Source of the DNA: Bradyrhizobium sp. CCBAU 51627
GTDB lineage: Bacteria; Pseudomonadota; Alphaproteobacteria; Rhizobiales; Xanthobacteraceae
NCBI RefSeq assembly: GCF_028128765.1
Contig: NZ_LBJG01000024.1
Span: 1,488,001 to 1,552,000 of the forward strand
Reading direction: 5' to 3'
DNA length: 64,000 nucleotides
The position numbers and the translations under genes were made by a program. The notes below the pieces were generated by a model that searched no databases, was not told the DNA's origin, and was given only the letters and a program-made list of their open reading frames with translations. This document shows positions 44,713 to 53,901 of the stretch, piece by piece (positions within the stretch are counted from its first letter, which is position 1; every line of letters starts with the position of its first letter).

Positions 44713-46332
44713 ATGACGGCGCAGGACAACAAGCTCGGCGATACCGACGAGAAGATATTCGTCGGCAAGGGAGACGAGCAGGCCTGGTTGACGCTGGCGC
44801 TCGCCAATCGCCACGGCCTCGTCACGGGCGCGACTGGAACGGGCAAGACGGTCACGCTGCAAGTGATGGCGGAAGGATTTGCACGCGCCGGTGTTCCGGT
44901 GTTCGCCGCCGACATCAAGGGTGATCTGTCCGGCATCTCGGAGGTCGGGGAAGCAAAAGATTTCATCGTCAAGCGCGCGAGCGAGATGGGGCTGACGTTC
45001 CAGCCTGACCAGTTCTCGACGGTGTTCTGGGACGTGTTCGGCGAGCAGGGCCATCCGGTGCGGGCTACCATCACCGAGATGGGCCCGCTGCTGCTGGCGC
45101 GCATGCTCGATCTCAATGACGTGCAGGAGGGCGTGCTCAACGTCGCGTTCCGCGTCGCCGACGACAACGGTCTTGCGTTGATCGACATGAAGGACCTGCG
45201 GGCGTTGCTCGACGCCATCGTGCCCGACAGCGGCAAGAAGGGGCCGGACGCGGAGGAAGATCCGCTCGCACCGATCCGCAAAGCGGCCCAGGGCTTTGGC
45301 AACGTCACCAAAGCCACTGTCGGCACCATTCAGCGCCAGCTCCTGGTGCTGGAGAACCAGGGGGGCACCAAATTCTTCGGCGAGCCGGCGCTGACCTTGA
45401 AGGACTTCATGAAGACCGACCGCGACGGCCGCGGCATGGTCAACATCCTCGTCGCCGACAAGCTGATGCAGAGCCCACGGCTTTACGCCACATTCCTGCT
45501 GTGGATGCTGTCAGAGCTGTTCGAGGAATTGCCCGAGGCCGGCGACTTGCCCAAGCCCAAATTGGTGTTCTTCTTCGACGAGGCGCATCTCTTGTTCAAC
45601 GACGCGCCGAAGGCGCTGATGGACAAGATCGAGCAGGTGGTTCGCCTGATCCGCTCCAAGGGCGTCGGCGTCTATTTCGTCACCCAGAACCCGATCGACG
45701 TGCCCGATCGCGTGCTCGGGCAAATGGGCAACCGGGTTCAGCATGCGTTGCGCGCCTTCACCCCGCGCGACCAGAAGGCGGTCGCCGCCGCCGCCCAGAC
45801 CTTCCGGCCCAACCCGAAGCTCGACACTGCCAAGGTGATCATGGAGCTCGGCAAGGGCGAGGCGCTGGTGTCATTCCTGGAAGGCAACGGCACGCCGGCG
45901 ATGGTCGAGCGTGTCATGATCCGCCCGCCGTCGGCCCGCATTGGGCCGATCACGCCGGAGGAACGCAAGGCGATCATGGATGCGAGCCCCGTGAAGGGCA
46001 AATACGACAGCGCTGTTGATGCCGAGTCCGCCTATGAAATCCTCCAGAAGCGCATTGCCGGCACCGCGGCGCCGGCCGACGGCGAGGCGGGAGCAAGCGG
46101 CGGCATTCTCGGCGAGATCGGCTCGATCGTCGGCACCATCTTCGGCACCCATACCGGACGCAACCGGCTGACGACGGGGCAGCGTATCGCGCGCGACGTC
46201 ACGCGCACGGTGACGAACAAGGTAGTCGGCGGCGTCGTGGCCGATCTCGGCAAATCGGTCGGCGGCCAGCTCGGCGGCTCGGTCGGTCGTGCGCTCGTCC
46301 GCGGCGCGCTTGGCGGATTGCTGCGAAGGTAG
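44713..46332 (+). CDS. HerA-like ATPase (DUF853 family)
   Basis: 539 residues from the ATG at 44713; a GTG directly before it could also start. Walker A GATGTGKT at 39-46 and Walker B VFFFDEAHLL, both normal for the HerA/FtsK superfamily. The DUF853 group are single-protein bacterial members without the NurA nuclease, role unresolved (DNA translocation or processing is assumed). C-terminal about 60 residues are Gly/Arg/Val-rich (LGGSVGRALVRGALGGLLRR). Stands alone. Confidence 0.9.
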   Translation: MTAQDNKLGDTDEKIFVGKGDEQAWLTLALANRHGLVTGATGTGKTVTLQVMAEGFARAGVPVFAADIKGDLSGISEVGEAKDFIVKRASEMGLTFQPDQFSTVFWDVFGEQGHPVRATITEMGPLLLARMLDLNDVQEGVLNVAFRVADDNGLALIDMKDLRALLDAIVPDSGKKGPDAEEDPLAPIRKAAQGFGNVTKATVGTIQRQLLVLENQGGTKFFGEPALTLKDFMKTDRDGRGMVNILVADKLMQSPRLYATFLLWMLSELFEELPEAGDLPKPKLVFFFDEAHLLFNDAPKALMDKIEQVVRLIRSKGVGVYFVTQNPIDVPDRVLGQMGNRVQHALRAFTPRDQKAVAAAAQTFRPNPKLDTAKVIMELGKGEALVSFLEGNGTPAMVERVMIRPPSARIGPITPEERKAIMDASPVKGKYDSAVDAESAYEILQKRIAGTAAPADGEAGASGGILGEIGSIVGTIFGTHTGRNRLTTGQRIARDVTRTVTNKVVGGVVADLGKSVGGQLGGSVGRALVRGALGGLLRR

Positions 46333-46490
46333 GCAGCTCGCCCGCATTTGCGGCGATTCATCCGCGAACCCGGGTCAGCACCATTGAGGCTGGGACGGAT
46401 GTCGCGTGCGACAGTACAAATTCGGGTGAGGGGGACTCTCCAAGTGTCCGTCGGTCTGCTACGTGCAATCTGCTTCCGATTGGACATCAT

Positions 46491-47819
46491 GTGACACTCT
46501 CGAATTCATCCGATAAACCTCGCGCATTGCGACTGCCGTCGTTGCGCGCGCCGCTCGATCTGCTTTTCCTGCTCTGCTGCGTCATCCTCACCGCCGACGT
46601 CCTCGGTCCGGAGATCTTCGGCCAGGGCAAGACCAAGGATTATGCGCTGTGGTACTGGGCCGGGCTGCAGGTGCTGCATGGCGGTCCGCTCTATCCAAGT
46701 GACATCCATCAGCAGTTCGAGTTCATCTATCCGCCGCTGCCGGCGATCCTGCTGGCGATCCCGAGCTGGCTCGGCAAGATCCCGCTCTACCTCGTGCTGT
46801 CGGTGTTGAATGCGGTCGGATGGTGGTACACAGGCATCCTCTCCAATGCGATGACCGGCGCGGATCGCAAGCCAGGCCCGTGGCTCGAAGCGCTGCCGGC
46901 ATTCGCCACCGTGACCTTCGTGTTCGACATGTTCGATCTCGGCCAGCCGAACCTCCTGCTGCTGGCGATGATGCTCTTCGGCTTCTGGAGCCTTCAGCAT
47001 CGGCGGTTCTGGTTCGCGGGATTCATGTTCGCGCTCGCCTCTGCCATCAAGGTGTTTCCGGTCGCGGTGCTGCCCTATCTGGTCTGGCGAAGGCAGTGGG
47101 CGGCCGTGATTAGCATGATCGCCTTCATCGGCATCCTGCTCTATGTCGTGCCGGCACCGATCCGCGGCTTCGAGCGCAACGCTGCCGAGCTCAACACCTG
47201 GTACCAGGGCATGGTCGGCTCGAGCTCGGAAAAGGGCTTCGGCCAGCGCGACGAGCAGAACTGGTCGTGGGTCAACCAGTCAATCATCGCGGTGACGCAT
47301 CGCCTGGTCCGGCCGCTCAACTACAACATGGACAATCCCAGCAAGCCGCCGCGCACGATGAATGTCATCGACGTCGACTACAAGACGGCGAACTGGATCG
47401 TGCTCGCAGTGTCGGTGCTGCTCGGGCTCGGCTTCATCGCCGTGATGCCGTCGGCGCACAGGCGAACGGCGCGGTCGGACGCCGAAGAGCTCGGCATCCT
47501 GTTCTGCCTGATGACGGTGGCCTCGCCGCTGGCGCGACAATATTACTTCATGTGGTTGTTCCTGCCGTTCACGGTGCTGATGCATCGGGCCGCGTTCGAT
47601 ATGCGGACGAAGGTGCGGCTGGGAACCTGGCTTTCGCTTGGCGCTGCCGGCCTGCTCATGCTGCTGTCGCTGCCGTTGTTTCCCAAGGCCTTCCAGGCCT
47701 GGGGCAACAACCTTGCCGCCACGGCGATCCTCGCGGTCAGCCTCGCCTGGCACATCCGGCATCCGCCAGTTGCGGCTAGCTCTGACGCAGCGGCAGGGCT
47801 AAAAGCCAAGACGTCTTGA
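46491..47819 (+). CDS. Glycosyltransferase family 87 (DUF2029) membrane protein
   Basis: 442 residues from a GTG at 46491. About ten membrane helices. Polyprenyl-phosphate-mannose-type transferase fold: the LWYWAGLQVLHGGPLYPSD loop with conserved acidic residues follows the first helix, then EFIYPPLPAILLAIPSWLG. The usual role is to add a mannosyl-like unit to an envelope glycan in the periplasm. The acceptor is unknown. The next gene (M20 peptidase) starts 44 bases on. Confidence 0.88.
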   Translation: MTLSNSSDKPRALRLPSLRAPLDLLFLLCCVILTADVLGPEIFGQGKTKDYALWYWAGLQVLHGGPLYPSDIHQQFEFIYPPLPAILLAIPSWLGKIPLYLVLSVLNAVGWWYTGILSNAMTGADRKPGPWLEALPAFATVTFVFDMFDLGQPNLLLLAMMLFGFWSLQHRRFWFAGFMFALASAIKVFPVAVLPYLVWRRQWAAVISMIAFIGILLYVVPAPIRGFERNAAELNTWYQGMVGSSSEKGFGQRDEQNWSWVNQSIIAVTHRLVRPLNYNMDNPSKPPRTMNVIDVDYKTANWIVLAVSVLLGLGFIAVMPSAHRRTARSDAEELGILFCLMTVASPLARQYYFMWLFLPFTVLMHRAAFDMRTKVRLGTWLSLGAAGLLMLLSLPLFPKAFQAWGNNLAATAILAVSLAWHIRHPPVAASSDAAAGLKAKTS

Positions 47820-47863
47820 AACTCAAGTCATCTTGAGAGTCCAAAAACGCAGGGAATACGATC

Positions 47864-49258
47864 ATGGCCAACGCGCAGCTTCAATCGGTGCTCGATCACA
47901 TCGACAAGGACTTCGACAACAGCCTCGAGCGCCTGTTTTCGCTGCTGCGGATCAAGTCGATTTCCGCCGATCCCGCTTATGCGGGGGATTGCAAGGCGGC
48001 GGCCGAGCACCTTGCCAGGGACATCGCGAGCTTCGGCGTCGCGACCGAGGTGAGGCCGACCGCCGGCCATCCCGCCGTCGTCGGCAAGACCAGCGCTGGT
48101 GGACGGCCGCATGTAATCTTCTACGGCCATTACGACGTACAGCCAGTCGATCCGCTCGACCTCTGGCATCGTCCGCCGTTTGAGCCCGTGGTGACCAACC
48201 ATGCCGACGGCCGCAAGATCATCGTCGCGCGCGGCGCCGAGGACGACAAAGGCCAGGTCATGACCTTCGTGGAAGCCTGCCGCGCCTGGAAGAAGGTGAC
48301 GGGCTCGCTGCCGATCGACATCACCTTCCTGATCGAGGGCGAGGAGGAGGTCGGCTCGAAGAATTTCGTGCCGTTCGTCGAGGCCAACAAGGACGAGTTC
48401 AAGGCCGACTACGTGCTGGTCTGCGATACCGGCATGTGGGATCCGGAGACGCCTGCGATCACCACGGCGCTGCGCGGCTTGCTCTATGAAGAGGTGAAGA
48501 TCACTGCGGCGAGCCGCGATTTGCATTCGGGCGTTTTCGGCGGCACGGCGATGAACCCGATCCGGGTGCTGACCAGGATTCTCGGCGGTCTGTTCGACGA
48601 TGACAACCGCATCACCATTCCCGGCTTCTATGACGGCGTCAAAGATACGCCGCCGGAGATCTTGGAGCAGTGGAAGAAGCTGAACTTCACGCCGGACTCG
48701 TTTCTCAAGCCGGTCGGTCTGTCGATCCCGGCCGGCGAGAAGGGGCGGCTGATGGTCGAGCAGGCCTCGACGCGCCCGACCTGCGACGTCAACGGCATCT
48801 GGGGCGGTTATATTGGCGAGGGCTCCAAGACGGTGATCCCCTCGCATGCTTCGGCAAAGGTCTCGTTCCGCCTGGTTCAGGGGCAGGATCCTCAGAAGAT
48901 CCGCAAGGCATTTCGCGACTATGTGACCGCTCGAATCCCGGGCGACTGCAAGGTCGAGTTCGGCGATCATTCCGCCGCGCCCGCGGTCGCACTCGACTGG
49001 AACATGAAGCCGCTGGCCGCCGCCAGGCAGGCGCTGACCGAGGAATGGGGCAAGGAGACCGTGCTGATGGGCTCGGGCGCCTCGATTCCGATCGTCGCCG
49101 ATTTCAAGCGCACGCTCGGACTCGACTCGCTGCTGGTCGGCTTCGGCCTCGACGACGATAACATCCACTCGCCGAACGAGAAGTACGATCTCCGCAGCTT
49201 CCAGAAAGGCATCCGCTCCTGGGCAAGGATCCTGGCGGCGCTGGCGGAGGTGAAATAA
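47864..49258 (+). CDS. M20 family metallopeptidase (dipeptidase)
   Basis: 464 residues. Zinc-dependent exopeptidase of the ArgE/DapE/carnosinase fold. Metal ligands: H89 and the following Asp in FYGHYDVQPVDP, ARGAEDDKGQV with the bridging Asp, IEGEEEVGSKNF with catalytic Glu pair, and a final His in DDDNIHSPNEKYD. A dimerisation domain is inserted in the middle. Resembles dipeptidases of the M20 family; peptide substrate unknown. Confidence 0.93.
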   Translation: MANAQLQSVLDHIDKDFDNSLERLFSLLRIKSISADPAYAGDCKAAAEHLARDIASFGVATEVRPTAGHPAVVGKTSAGGRPHVIFYGHYDVQPVDPLDLWHRPPFEPVVTNHADGRKIIVARGAEDDKGQVMTFVEACRAWKKVTGSLPIDITFLIEGEEEVGSKNFVPFVEANKDEFKADYVLVCDTGMWDPETPAITTALRGLLYEEVKITAASRDLHSGVFGGTAMNPIRVLTRILGGLFDDDNRITIPGFYDGVKDTPPEILEQWKKLNFTPDSFLKPVGLSIPAGEKGRLMVEQASTRPTCDVNGIWGGYIGEGSKTVIPSHASAKVSFRLVQGQDPQKIRKAFRDYVTARIPGDCKVEFGDHSAAPAVALDWNMKPLAAARQALTEEWGKETVLMGSGASIPIVADFKRTLGLDSLLVGFGLDDDNIHSPNEKYDLRSFQKGIRSWARILAALAEVK

Positions 49259-49275
49259 AGTCGTAGCTCTCTCCA

Positions 49276-49364
49276 CGTCATTGCGAGCGTAGCGAAGCAA
49301 TCCAGGAATCTCTCCGCGGAAGCAGTCTGGATTGGTTCGTCGCAAGAGCTCCTCGCAATGACGG
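49276..49364. repeat. Intergenic repeat (cattgcgagcgtagcgaagcaatcc family)
   Basis: Left cgtcattgcgagcgtagcg and right ctcctcgcaatgacgg are inverted, with gaagcaatcca / ctggattggttcg inside. Same family as 58574-58659. Confidence 0.8.
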
Positions 49365-49384
49365 TGGAGGACGCATCCCGCAAA

Positions 49385-49415
49385 TAAAAACGCCGCCCGG
49401 AATTGAGCGGCGTTT
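49385..49415 (-). terminator. Rho-independent terminator of the class II aldolase gene
   Basis: Perfect 9-base stem at 49388-49396 and 49407-49415; on the minus strand the stem ends in TTTTTATTT. It lies 57 bases past the aldolase stop. Confidence 0.8.
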
Positions 49416-49471
49416 CATTCCAGAACGTGCAGAGGTAGGTGACGCCTACCTTACACGAAATCTCGAAAATC

Positions 49472-50251
49472 TCAAGACCGGTAGCCGGGCAGCTCGCGGT
49501 CGAGCTTGCGCAGCAGGGGCGGCCAGACGAGGGTGGTGGCGCGCAGCTCGGCGCGGTCGCGGTTGGCGAGCAGCTCGGTGTTCTTCTCGATCGCGATCGG
49601 CTCGACCGGATACACCGCAGTGCCCAGCGCGCGGGTGCGCACCTGCATCGAGCAGGCACGCTCGAGATGGTACATGCGCTCGAAGGCGGAGGCGACCGAC
49701 CGGCCGACGGTCAGCGTGCCATGGTTACGCAGCAGCATGTGATTGTGATCGCCGAGATCCTTCTGCAGTCGCGGCCGCTCGTCGTGATCGAGCGCGATGC
49801 CTTCATAGTCGTGATAGGCGAGGTCGTGGGTGACGAGCTGCGCGGTCTGGTTCAGCGGCAAGAGGCCTTCGGCGCTGCTCGACACCGCGGTGCCGTCCAG
49901 CGTGTGGAGGTGCAGCACGCAGATGGCGTCCTCGCGCACCTCGTGAATCGCCGAATGGATGGTGAAGCCGGCCGGATTGATGCTGTACTCGCTCTCGGAG
50001 AGCTGGTTGCCGTGCAGGTCGACCTTGACCAGGCTCGACGCCGTGATCTCGTCGAACATCAAGCCGTAGGGATTGATGAGGAAGTGGTGGTCCGGGCCGG
50101 GTACGCGCGCGGAGATGTGGGTGTCGACCAGGTCGTCCCAGCCGTACAGCGCGACGAGGCGATAGCAGGCGGCGAGATTGACCCGCTGTTGCCATTCCGC
50201 CTCCGTCATGTTGGACGGCACTTCCTTCAGGCGCGCTTCCGCTGGCGACAT
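49472..50251 (-). CDS. Class II aldolase/adducin family protein
   Basis: 259 residues. Zinc-dependent aldolase fold of L-fuculose/L-ribulose-phosphate aldolases. Zinc ligands: HLHTLDG gives two His; LLRNHGTLTVG the third region. N-terminal ALYGWDDLVDTHISARVPG is typical of the bacterial adducin-like branch for which no substrate is known. Followed by a clear terminator (49385). Upstream the GT39 gene is on the same strand but 130 bases away. Confidence 0.9.
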   Translation of the reverse strand: MSPAEARLKEVPSNMTEAEWQQRVNLAACYRLVALYGWDDLVDTHISARVPGPDHHFLINPYGLMFDEITASSLVKVDLHGNQLSESEYSINPAGFTIHSAIHEVREDAICVLHLHTLDGTAVSSSAEGLLPLNQTAQLVTHDLAYHDYEGIALDHDERPRLQKDLGDHNHMLLRNHGTLTVGRSVASAFERMYHLERACSMQVRTRALGTAVYPVEPIAIEKNTELLANRDRAELRATTLVWPPLLRKLDRELPGYRS

Positions 50252-50381
50252 GGCAAATCTCTCCGAACCTCGTTGTTGCGGGGAGGGAGCCTAGTCTTGC
50301 AAATGGTTGGCAGCAAGGCGCGGGCAAGCGCGGCAGTTCAGCGTGGCCCGCATGGAGCGCGCTACGCCCGGGAGAGAATTA

Positions 50382-52031
50382 TCAGGGCGCCGGGATCGAC
50401 AGCAGGCTGGAAATGCTGCGGCCGCGGATGTCGTAGACGCGGGCGAACACCACGTCGTCGCGCTTGATCTCGACCATCACGGGGGCGGTGAGGCCCTTGC
50501 AGTAGAACTCGCCGAGCGTCATGGCGAAATCGGCCGCATGGGAATCCCAGCCGATGGTGAAATCCGGGCCGAGCGCGACCTGCGCCGGGCGCTGCGGACC
50601 GCACACCGCGACCTTCCATTTGCGATTGCGCGGCGGAACTTCCTGCCGCTCGACCAGCTGCTCGCGCAGTTCGTCGGACGCCTGCTTCAGCGCAAGGCCC
50701 CAATAGTCCAGCATGAAGCGGTCGTCGGCGCCGCGCACGGTGCCGGCGATGTAGTTGAAATGCGTGTACTGATAAGGATGCAGCCGGATCATCTCGGCGA
50801 GCGGCAACGCCAGGCCGAAGCAGAAGAGGGCGAGCACGGCCGGCTGCCAGGCGCGGTGATTGGTGCGCAGGCGCTCCATGATCCAGGCGAAAGCAACACC
50901 GCCGAGCACCGCCATCGGCGGGATCACGAAGACGAAATGGCGGATGCCGTTATAGAGCGCCGGACGCTTCACCATCGCGATCGCGAGCGGCAGGGTCGCT
51001 GCCAGCGTCAGCATCAGCATGATGGTCTTGCGGCGGGCCGGAACCATGCGGCGCGGCAGCAGCGCGAAGGTGCCGACCACCGCGGCGGCCATCAGCACCA
51101 GCATCACCTCGGGCAGCTGCAGCGCGAACAGCGTCGGCAGATATGACCAGGGCATGTCGGGTACGGACACGATCGCGCCGTCGAACATCTCCTTCCACGG
51201 CTTCTCGAAGAAATGCGAGAAATAGGTCAGAGCCTCGAAGGGATTGCCGGGCTCCATGATCGACCACGGCCAGATCAGGCCCATGACGAGATAGCCGAGC
51301 ACGAGCCCGGGCAGCAGCACGTAGACGACGTGGGCGAACCGCCTGATAGCTTCGCGCACGCCCTCGATGCGCAGCTCCTCCAGGAACAGCGGGACGAAGC
51401 CTGTCATCGCGTAAACCAGCGCGAGCCCGCCGAGAATGCGCGAGCCGATCGACAGGCCGGCGCCGAGGCCGACGATCAGGATCGTGCGCGGCGAGGGATT
51501 TGGATATTCCTCGGCGAGGCGGACCAGACCGAGCATCAGGATGATCATCGCCACCGCGAAGGGTGCATCCTTCGGGTTCATGAACATGTGCCCGTAGAAG
51601 ATCGGGCAGAGCGCGAGGAGCAATAGTGCGCCAAGACCCGCAAGTGGTCCGCCCACGCGGCGGCCGAGCCGCCAGGTCACTGCAAGTCCGATCACGCCGA
51701 CGATCGCGCCGACCAGGCGTCGCGTCTCGAACAGCTCGAGCGGTATGACCTTGTGCAGCAGCGCCGCGGCCATGTCGAAGCCGCCGCCATACATATAGAG
51801 GTTGGCGAAGGAGAGGGCGGCCGTGTCCTTGAAGCCTGAGCCGAACATCCGCAGCAGCAGGTCGGCATATTCGGCATGGGTGTAATCGTCCCAGCCAAGG
51901 CCGTAATCGCGGAAGGTCAGGCCTGCGATGACGGCGACCGCAGCCAGCACCAGCATGGCGAGATCGTCGCAAGTCCGTTCAACCGAGCGCCCGAGCGGCG
52001 TGTCGATCGCCGAAGTCGTGATGGCTGTCAT
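50382..52031 (-). CDS. Glycosyltransferase family 39 (ArnT/PMT-like) membrane protein
   Basis: 549 residues with about twelve membrane helices. Polyprenyl-phosphate-sugar transferase: the first periplasmic loop GLGWDDYTHAEYADLLL holds the two acidic residues used in catalysis. The second gene of this broad class in 5 kb (the GT87 gene at 46491 is the other). Acceptor may be lipid A, a protein or a glycan; not determined. Starts 310 bases before the next gene on the other strand. Confidence 0.9.
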   Translation of the reverse strand: MTAITTSAIDTPLGRSVERTCDDLAMLVLAAVAVIAGLTFRDYGLGWDDYTHAEYADLLLRMFGSGFKDTAALSFANLYMYGGGFDMAAALLHKVIPLELFETRRLVGAIVGVIGLAVTWRLGRRVGGPLAGLGALLLLALCPIFYGHMFMNPKDAPFAVAMIILMLGLVRLAEEYPNPSPRTILIVGLGAGLSIGSRILGGLALVYAMTGFVPLFLEELRIEGVREAIRRFAHVVYVLLPGLVLGYLVMGLIWPWSIMEPGNPFEALTYFSHFFEKPWKEMFDGAIVSVPDMPWSYLPTLFALQLPEVMLVLMAAAVVGTFALLPRRMVPARRKTIMLMLTLAATLPLAIAMVKRPALYNGIRHFVFVIPPMAVLGGVAFAWIMERLRTNHRAWQPAVLALFCFGLALPLAEMIRLHPYQYTHFNYIAGTVRGADDRFMLDYWGLALKQASDELREQLVERQEVPPRNRKWKVAVCGPQRPAQVALGPDFTIGWDSHAADFAMTLGEFYCKGLTAPVMVEIKRDDVVFARVYDIRGRSISSLLSIPAP

Positions 52032-52342
52032 GGCGATTGGTGACCCGGAATACCCTCTTGGCCCTGCTGGTGCGCGCCGGCCTGTTCCCCGGAATCCCTA
52101 TAGCGCAGTTCCATTACCAAGTAATTGGGCATTGTGGCTAAATTCCTGATGCGACGCAGCAATTTCCGGTAACTTGGGAGCCATCACAGCTAGCGGTGCG
52201 TTGCTGAAGGGAATGTGAATAAGTCCCTGATATCCTTTCCTTTAGGAACGCCGGCGGCAATTGGTCGTTGGCGTGGAACGCAGTATGACGGTATCGTGCG
52301 TGGCGGGTGTCGCGCGTGGATGCGCGGCCGGGGGTGTGTTCG
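52032..52342. other. Divergent intergenic region with an EcfG-type promoter
   Basis: 311 bases between the GT39 gene and the next gene. Apart from the promoter at 52245 there is a short AT-rich stretch near 52110-52145. No coding sequence or RNA gene is recognised. Confidence 0.6.
52245..52269 (+). promoter_or_regulatory. EcfG (general stress response) promoter
   Basis: GGAAC at 52245-52249, 16 bases, CGTT at 52266-52269. This is the exact GGAAC-N16/17-CGTT consensus of the PhyR-EcfG regulon of Bradyrhizobium and related bacteria, 74 bases before the ATG. Confidence 0.75.
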
Positions 52343-53197
52343 ATGAGCTTGGTATTGTTGATCGTAGGGATTTTCGCCGTTCTGGCGGGCCTCCTTGCGG
52401 TCGCTTTTGGCTATTCGATCCGGGATTTCAGCCTTGGCAGCACGCTCATAACGAGCGGAACGATTGGCGTCTGCTCCGGAATGCTACTGGTCGGCCTCTA
52501 CGCCGTGCTGCTCGAGCTGCAAGCCATCGCGCGCCGCCTGGCCGGAACGGCCGCGGCCTCGGATGTTCGCGTCAGGCCGGTGCTCCCGGGCCTTGCCGGA
52601 TCGGCTTCGCCAGCGCCCGAGTCCGCTCCGGCGATGCGGGCTGAACCGCCGCCGTCGCCCGCCGCGCCGCCATGGCAGGCCGAGATACCCGCGCCCGCGC
52701 GCCCGCGCGCCGAGGCGCCGGCCGAGCCCGAAACACCTCCGCCCGCGCCGGCAGCTCCGGAAGCGCCGCGCCGGCGCAACCTGCTGTTCGCCTCGAGCTC
52801 GCGCAAGGAGCGTGAGCGCGCCGAAGCCAAGGCAGCGGAGAGCGAGCCGCCGCAACCACAGGCGGAGCCTGGTACTCCGCACGCGAGCTTCGACGACGCC
52901 TGGCCGAAGCCGGACCGCGCGCGGCCGCCGGAGCCGCCCGCGGCGCGCCGGCCGCCGCCGCGACCCTCGTCGACCTTCGAGCCTGCCGTGCCTCAGCCTG
53001 CCGCGCCACCTCCGGCGCCAGAGCCGCCGTCGGCGGTCGAACAGCCGGCGGTGACGGTGCTCAAATCCGGCATCGTCGACGGCATGGCCTATTCGCTTTA
53101 TTCCGACGGCTCGATCGAGGCGCAGATGCCGGAAGGCATGATGCGCTTTGCCTCGATCGACGAGTTGCGCGCCCATCTCGATCAGCGCGGCGGCTGA
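52343..53197 (+). CDS. Proline/alanine-rich protein with two N-terminal membrane helices, probable stress gene
   Basis: 284 residues from the ATG at 52343. Two membrane helices (about 2-23 and 32-58), then about 170 residues of disordered Pro/Ala/Glu/Arg-rich sequence, and a conserved C-terminal domain of about 45 residues (LKSGIVDGMAYSLYSDGSIE, then GMMRFASIDELRAHLDQ). The end domain looks like a short beta-hairpin module also seen in other alphaproteobacterial proteins. The EcfG promoter upstream suggests induction in general stress or stationary phase. No known function. Confidence 0.8.
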   Translation: MSLVLLIVGIFAVLAGLLAVAFGYSIRDFSLGSTLITSGTIGVCSGMLLVGLYAVLLELQAIARRLAGTAAASDVRVRPVLPGLAGSASPAPESAPAMRAEPPPSPAAPPWQAEIPAPARPRAEAPAEPETPPPAPAAPEAPRRRNLLFASSSRKERERAEAKAAESEPPQPQAEPGTPHASFDDAWPKPDRARPPEPPAARRPPPRPSSTFEPAVPQPAAPPPAPEPPSAVEQPAVTVLKSGIVDGMAYSLYSDGSIEAQMPEGMMRFASIDELRAHLDQRGG

Positions 53198-53354
53198 AGT
53201 CCCCAGCTTTCAAGTAAAGTCTCGCAATTCTTGTCGCGAGATCAGTAATCGGTTCCTATTCGCAAGTTGTCCTATTTCTGCCAAACGTATTGTTGACAGG
53301 AATTACTTCGCTGTCGCCAATGCGGCGACGGACCCTGATTGAGAGAGCGCGCCC

Positions 53355-53774
53355 ATGTCGGATGCCGGGGCTAAGAATTTCATCGAGCTGACGGCGAGCA
53401 TCGTGTCGGCCTATGTCGGCAACAACCCGACGCCGGCCGCCGAGATTCCGAACCTGATCAGCCAGGTGCACGGCGCGTTGACGCGGGTGTCGCTGGGCCG
53501 GAGCGAGACGCCGCCGCTTGAGCCGGCAAAGCCTGCGGTGTCGCTGAAGAAGTCGATCGCGCCGGACTATCTGGTGTGTCTGGAAGACGGCAAGCGCTTC
53601 AAGTCGCTGAAGCGCCATCTGCGCACTCAGTACAACATGACGCCCGAGCAATACCGTGAGAAATGGGGTCTGCCCGCCGATTATCCCATGGTCGCGCCGA
53701 ACTACGCGGTGGCGCGCTCGCAGCTGGCGAAGAAGATGGGCCTGGGCCAGCAGCAGCGGAAGAAGGGCAAGTAG
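53355..53774 (+). CDS. mucR: MucR/Ros family transcriptional regulator
   Basis: 139 residues. Zinc-finger-like regulator of exopolysaccharide, motility and symbiosis genes in rhizobia. SAYVGNNPTP start and GLPADYPMVAPNYAVARSQL end are typical. In the finger (VCLEDGKRFKSLKRHLRTQY) only C75 and H88 of the Ros ligands (C, C, H, H) remain; the second Cys is D78 and the last His position is replaced by Q92/Y93. It may fold with fewer or no zinc, as in some Mesorhizobium homologues. The 157 bases upstream hold a tctcgc/gcgaga dyad (53220-53241) and a TTGACA (53293). Confidence 0.93.
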   Translation: MSDAGAKNFIELTASIVSAYVGNNPTPAAEIPNLISQVHGALTRVSLGRSETPPLEPAKPAVSLKKSIAPDYLVCLEDGKRFKSLKRHLRTQYNMTPEQYREKWGLPADYPMVAPNYAVARSQLAKKMGLGQQQRKKGK

Positions 53775-53901
53775 CGCGGCGCCCGGAATCTCGTAAGGTG
53801 GGCAAAGCGAATCGTGCCCACGTCCTGAGTGCGATCAGTGAGAGTTCGTGGGCACGGCGCGTCGCCCCTTTGCCCACCCTGCGGCGGCTCACCATGGGGA
53901 G

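Noticed and set aside
53220..53241. tctcgc/gcgaga dyad as terminator of the gene before mucR
   Set aside because: Short stem and no T tract; left only as a note in the mucR entry.
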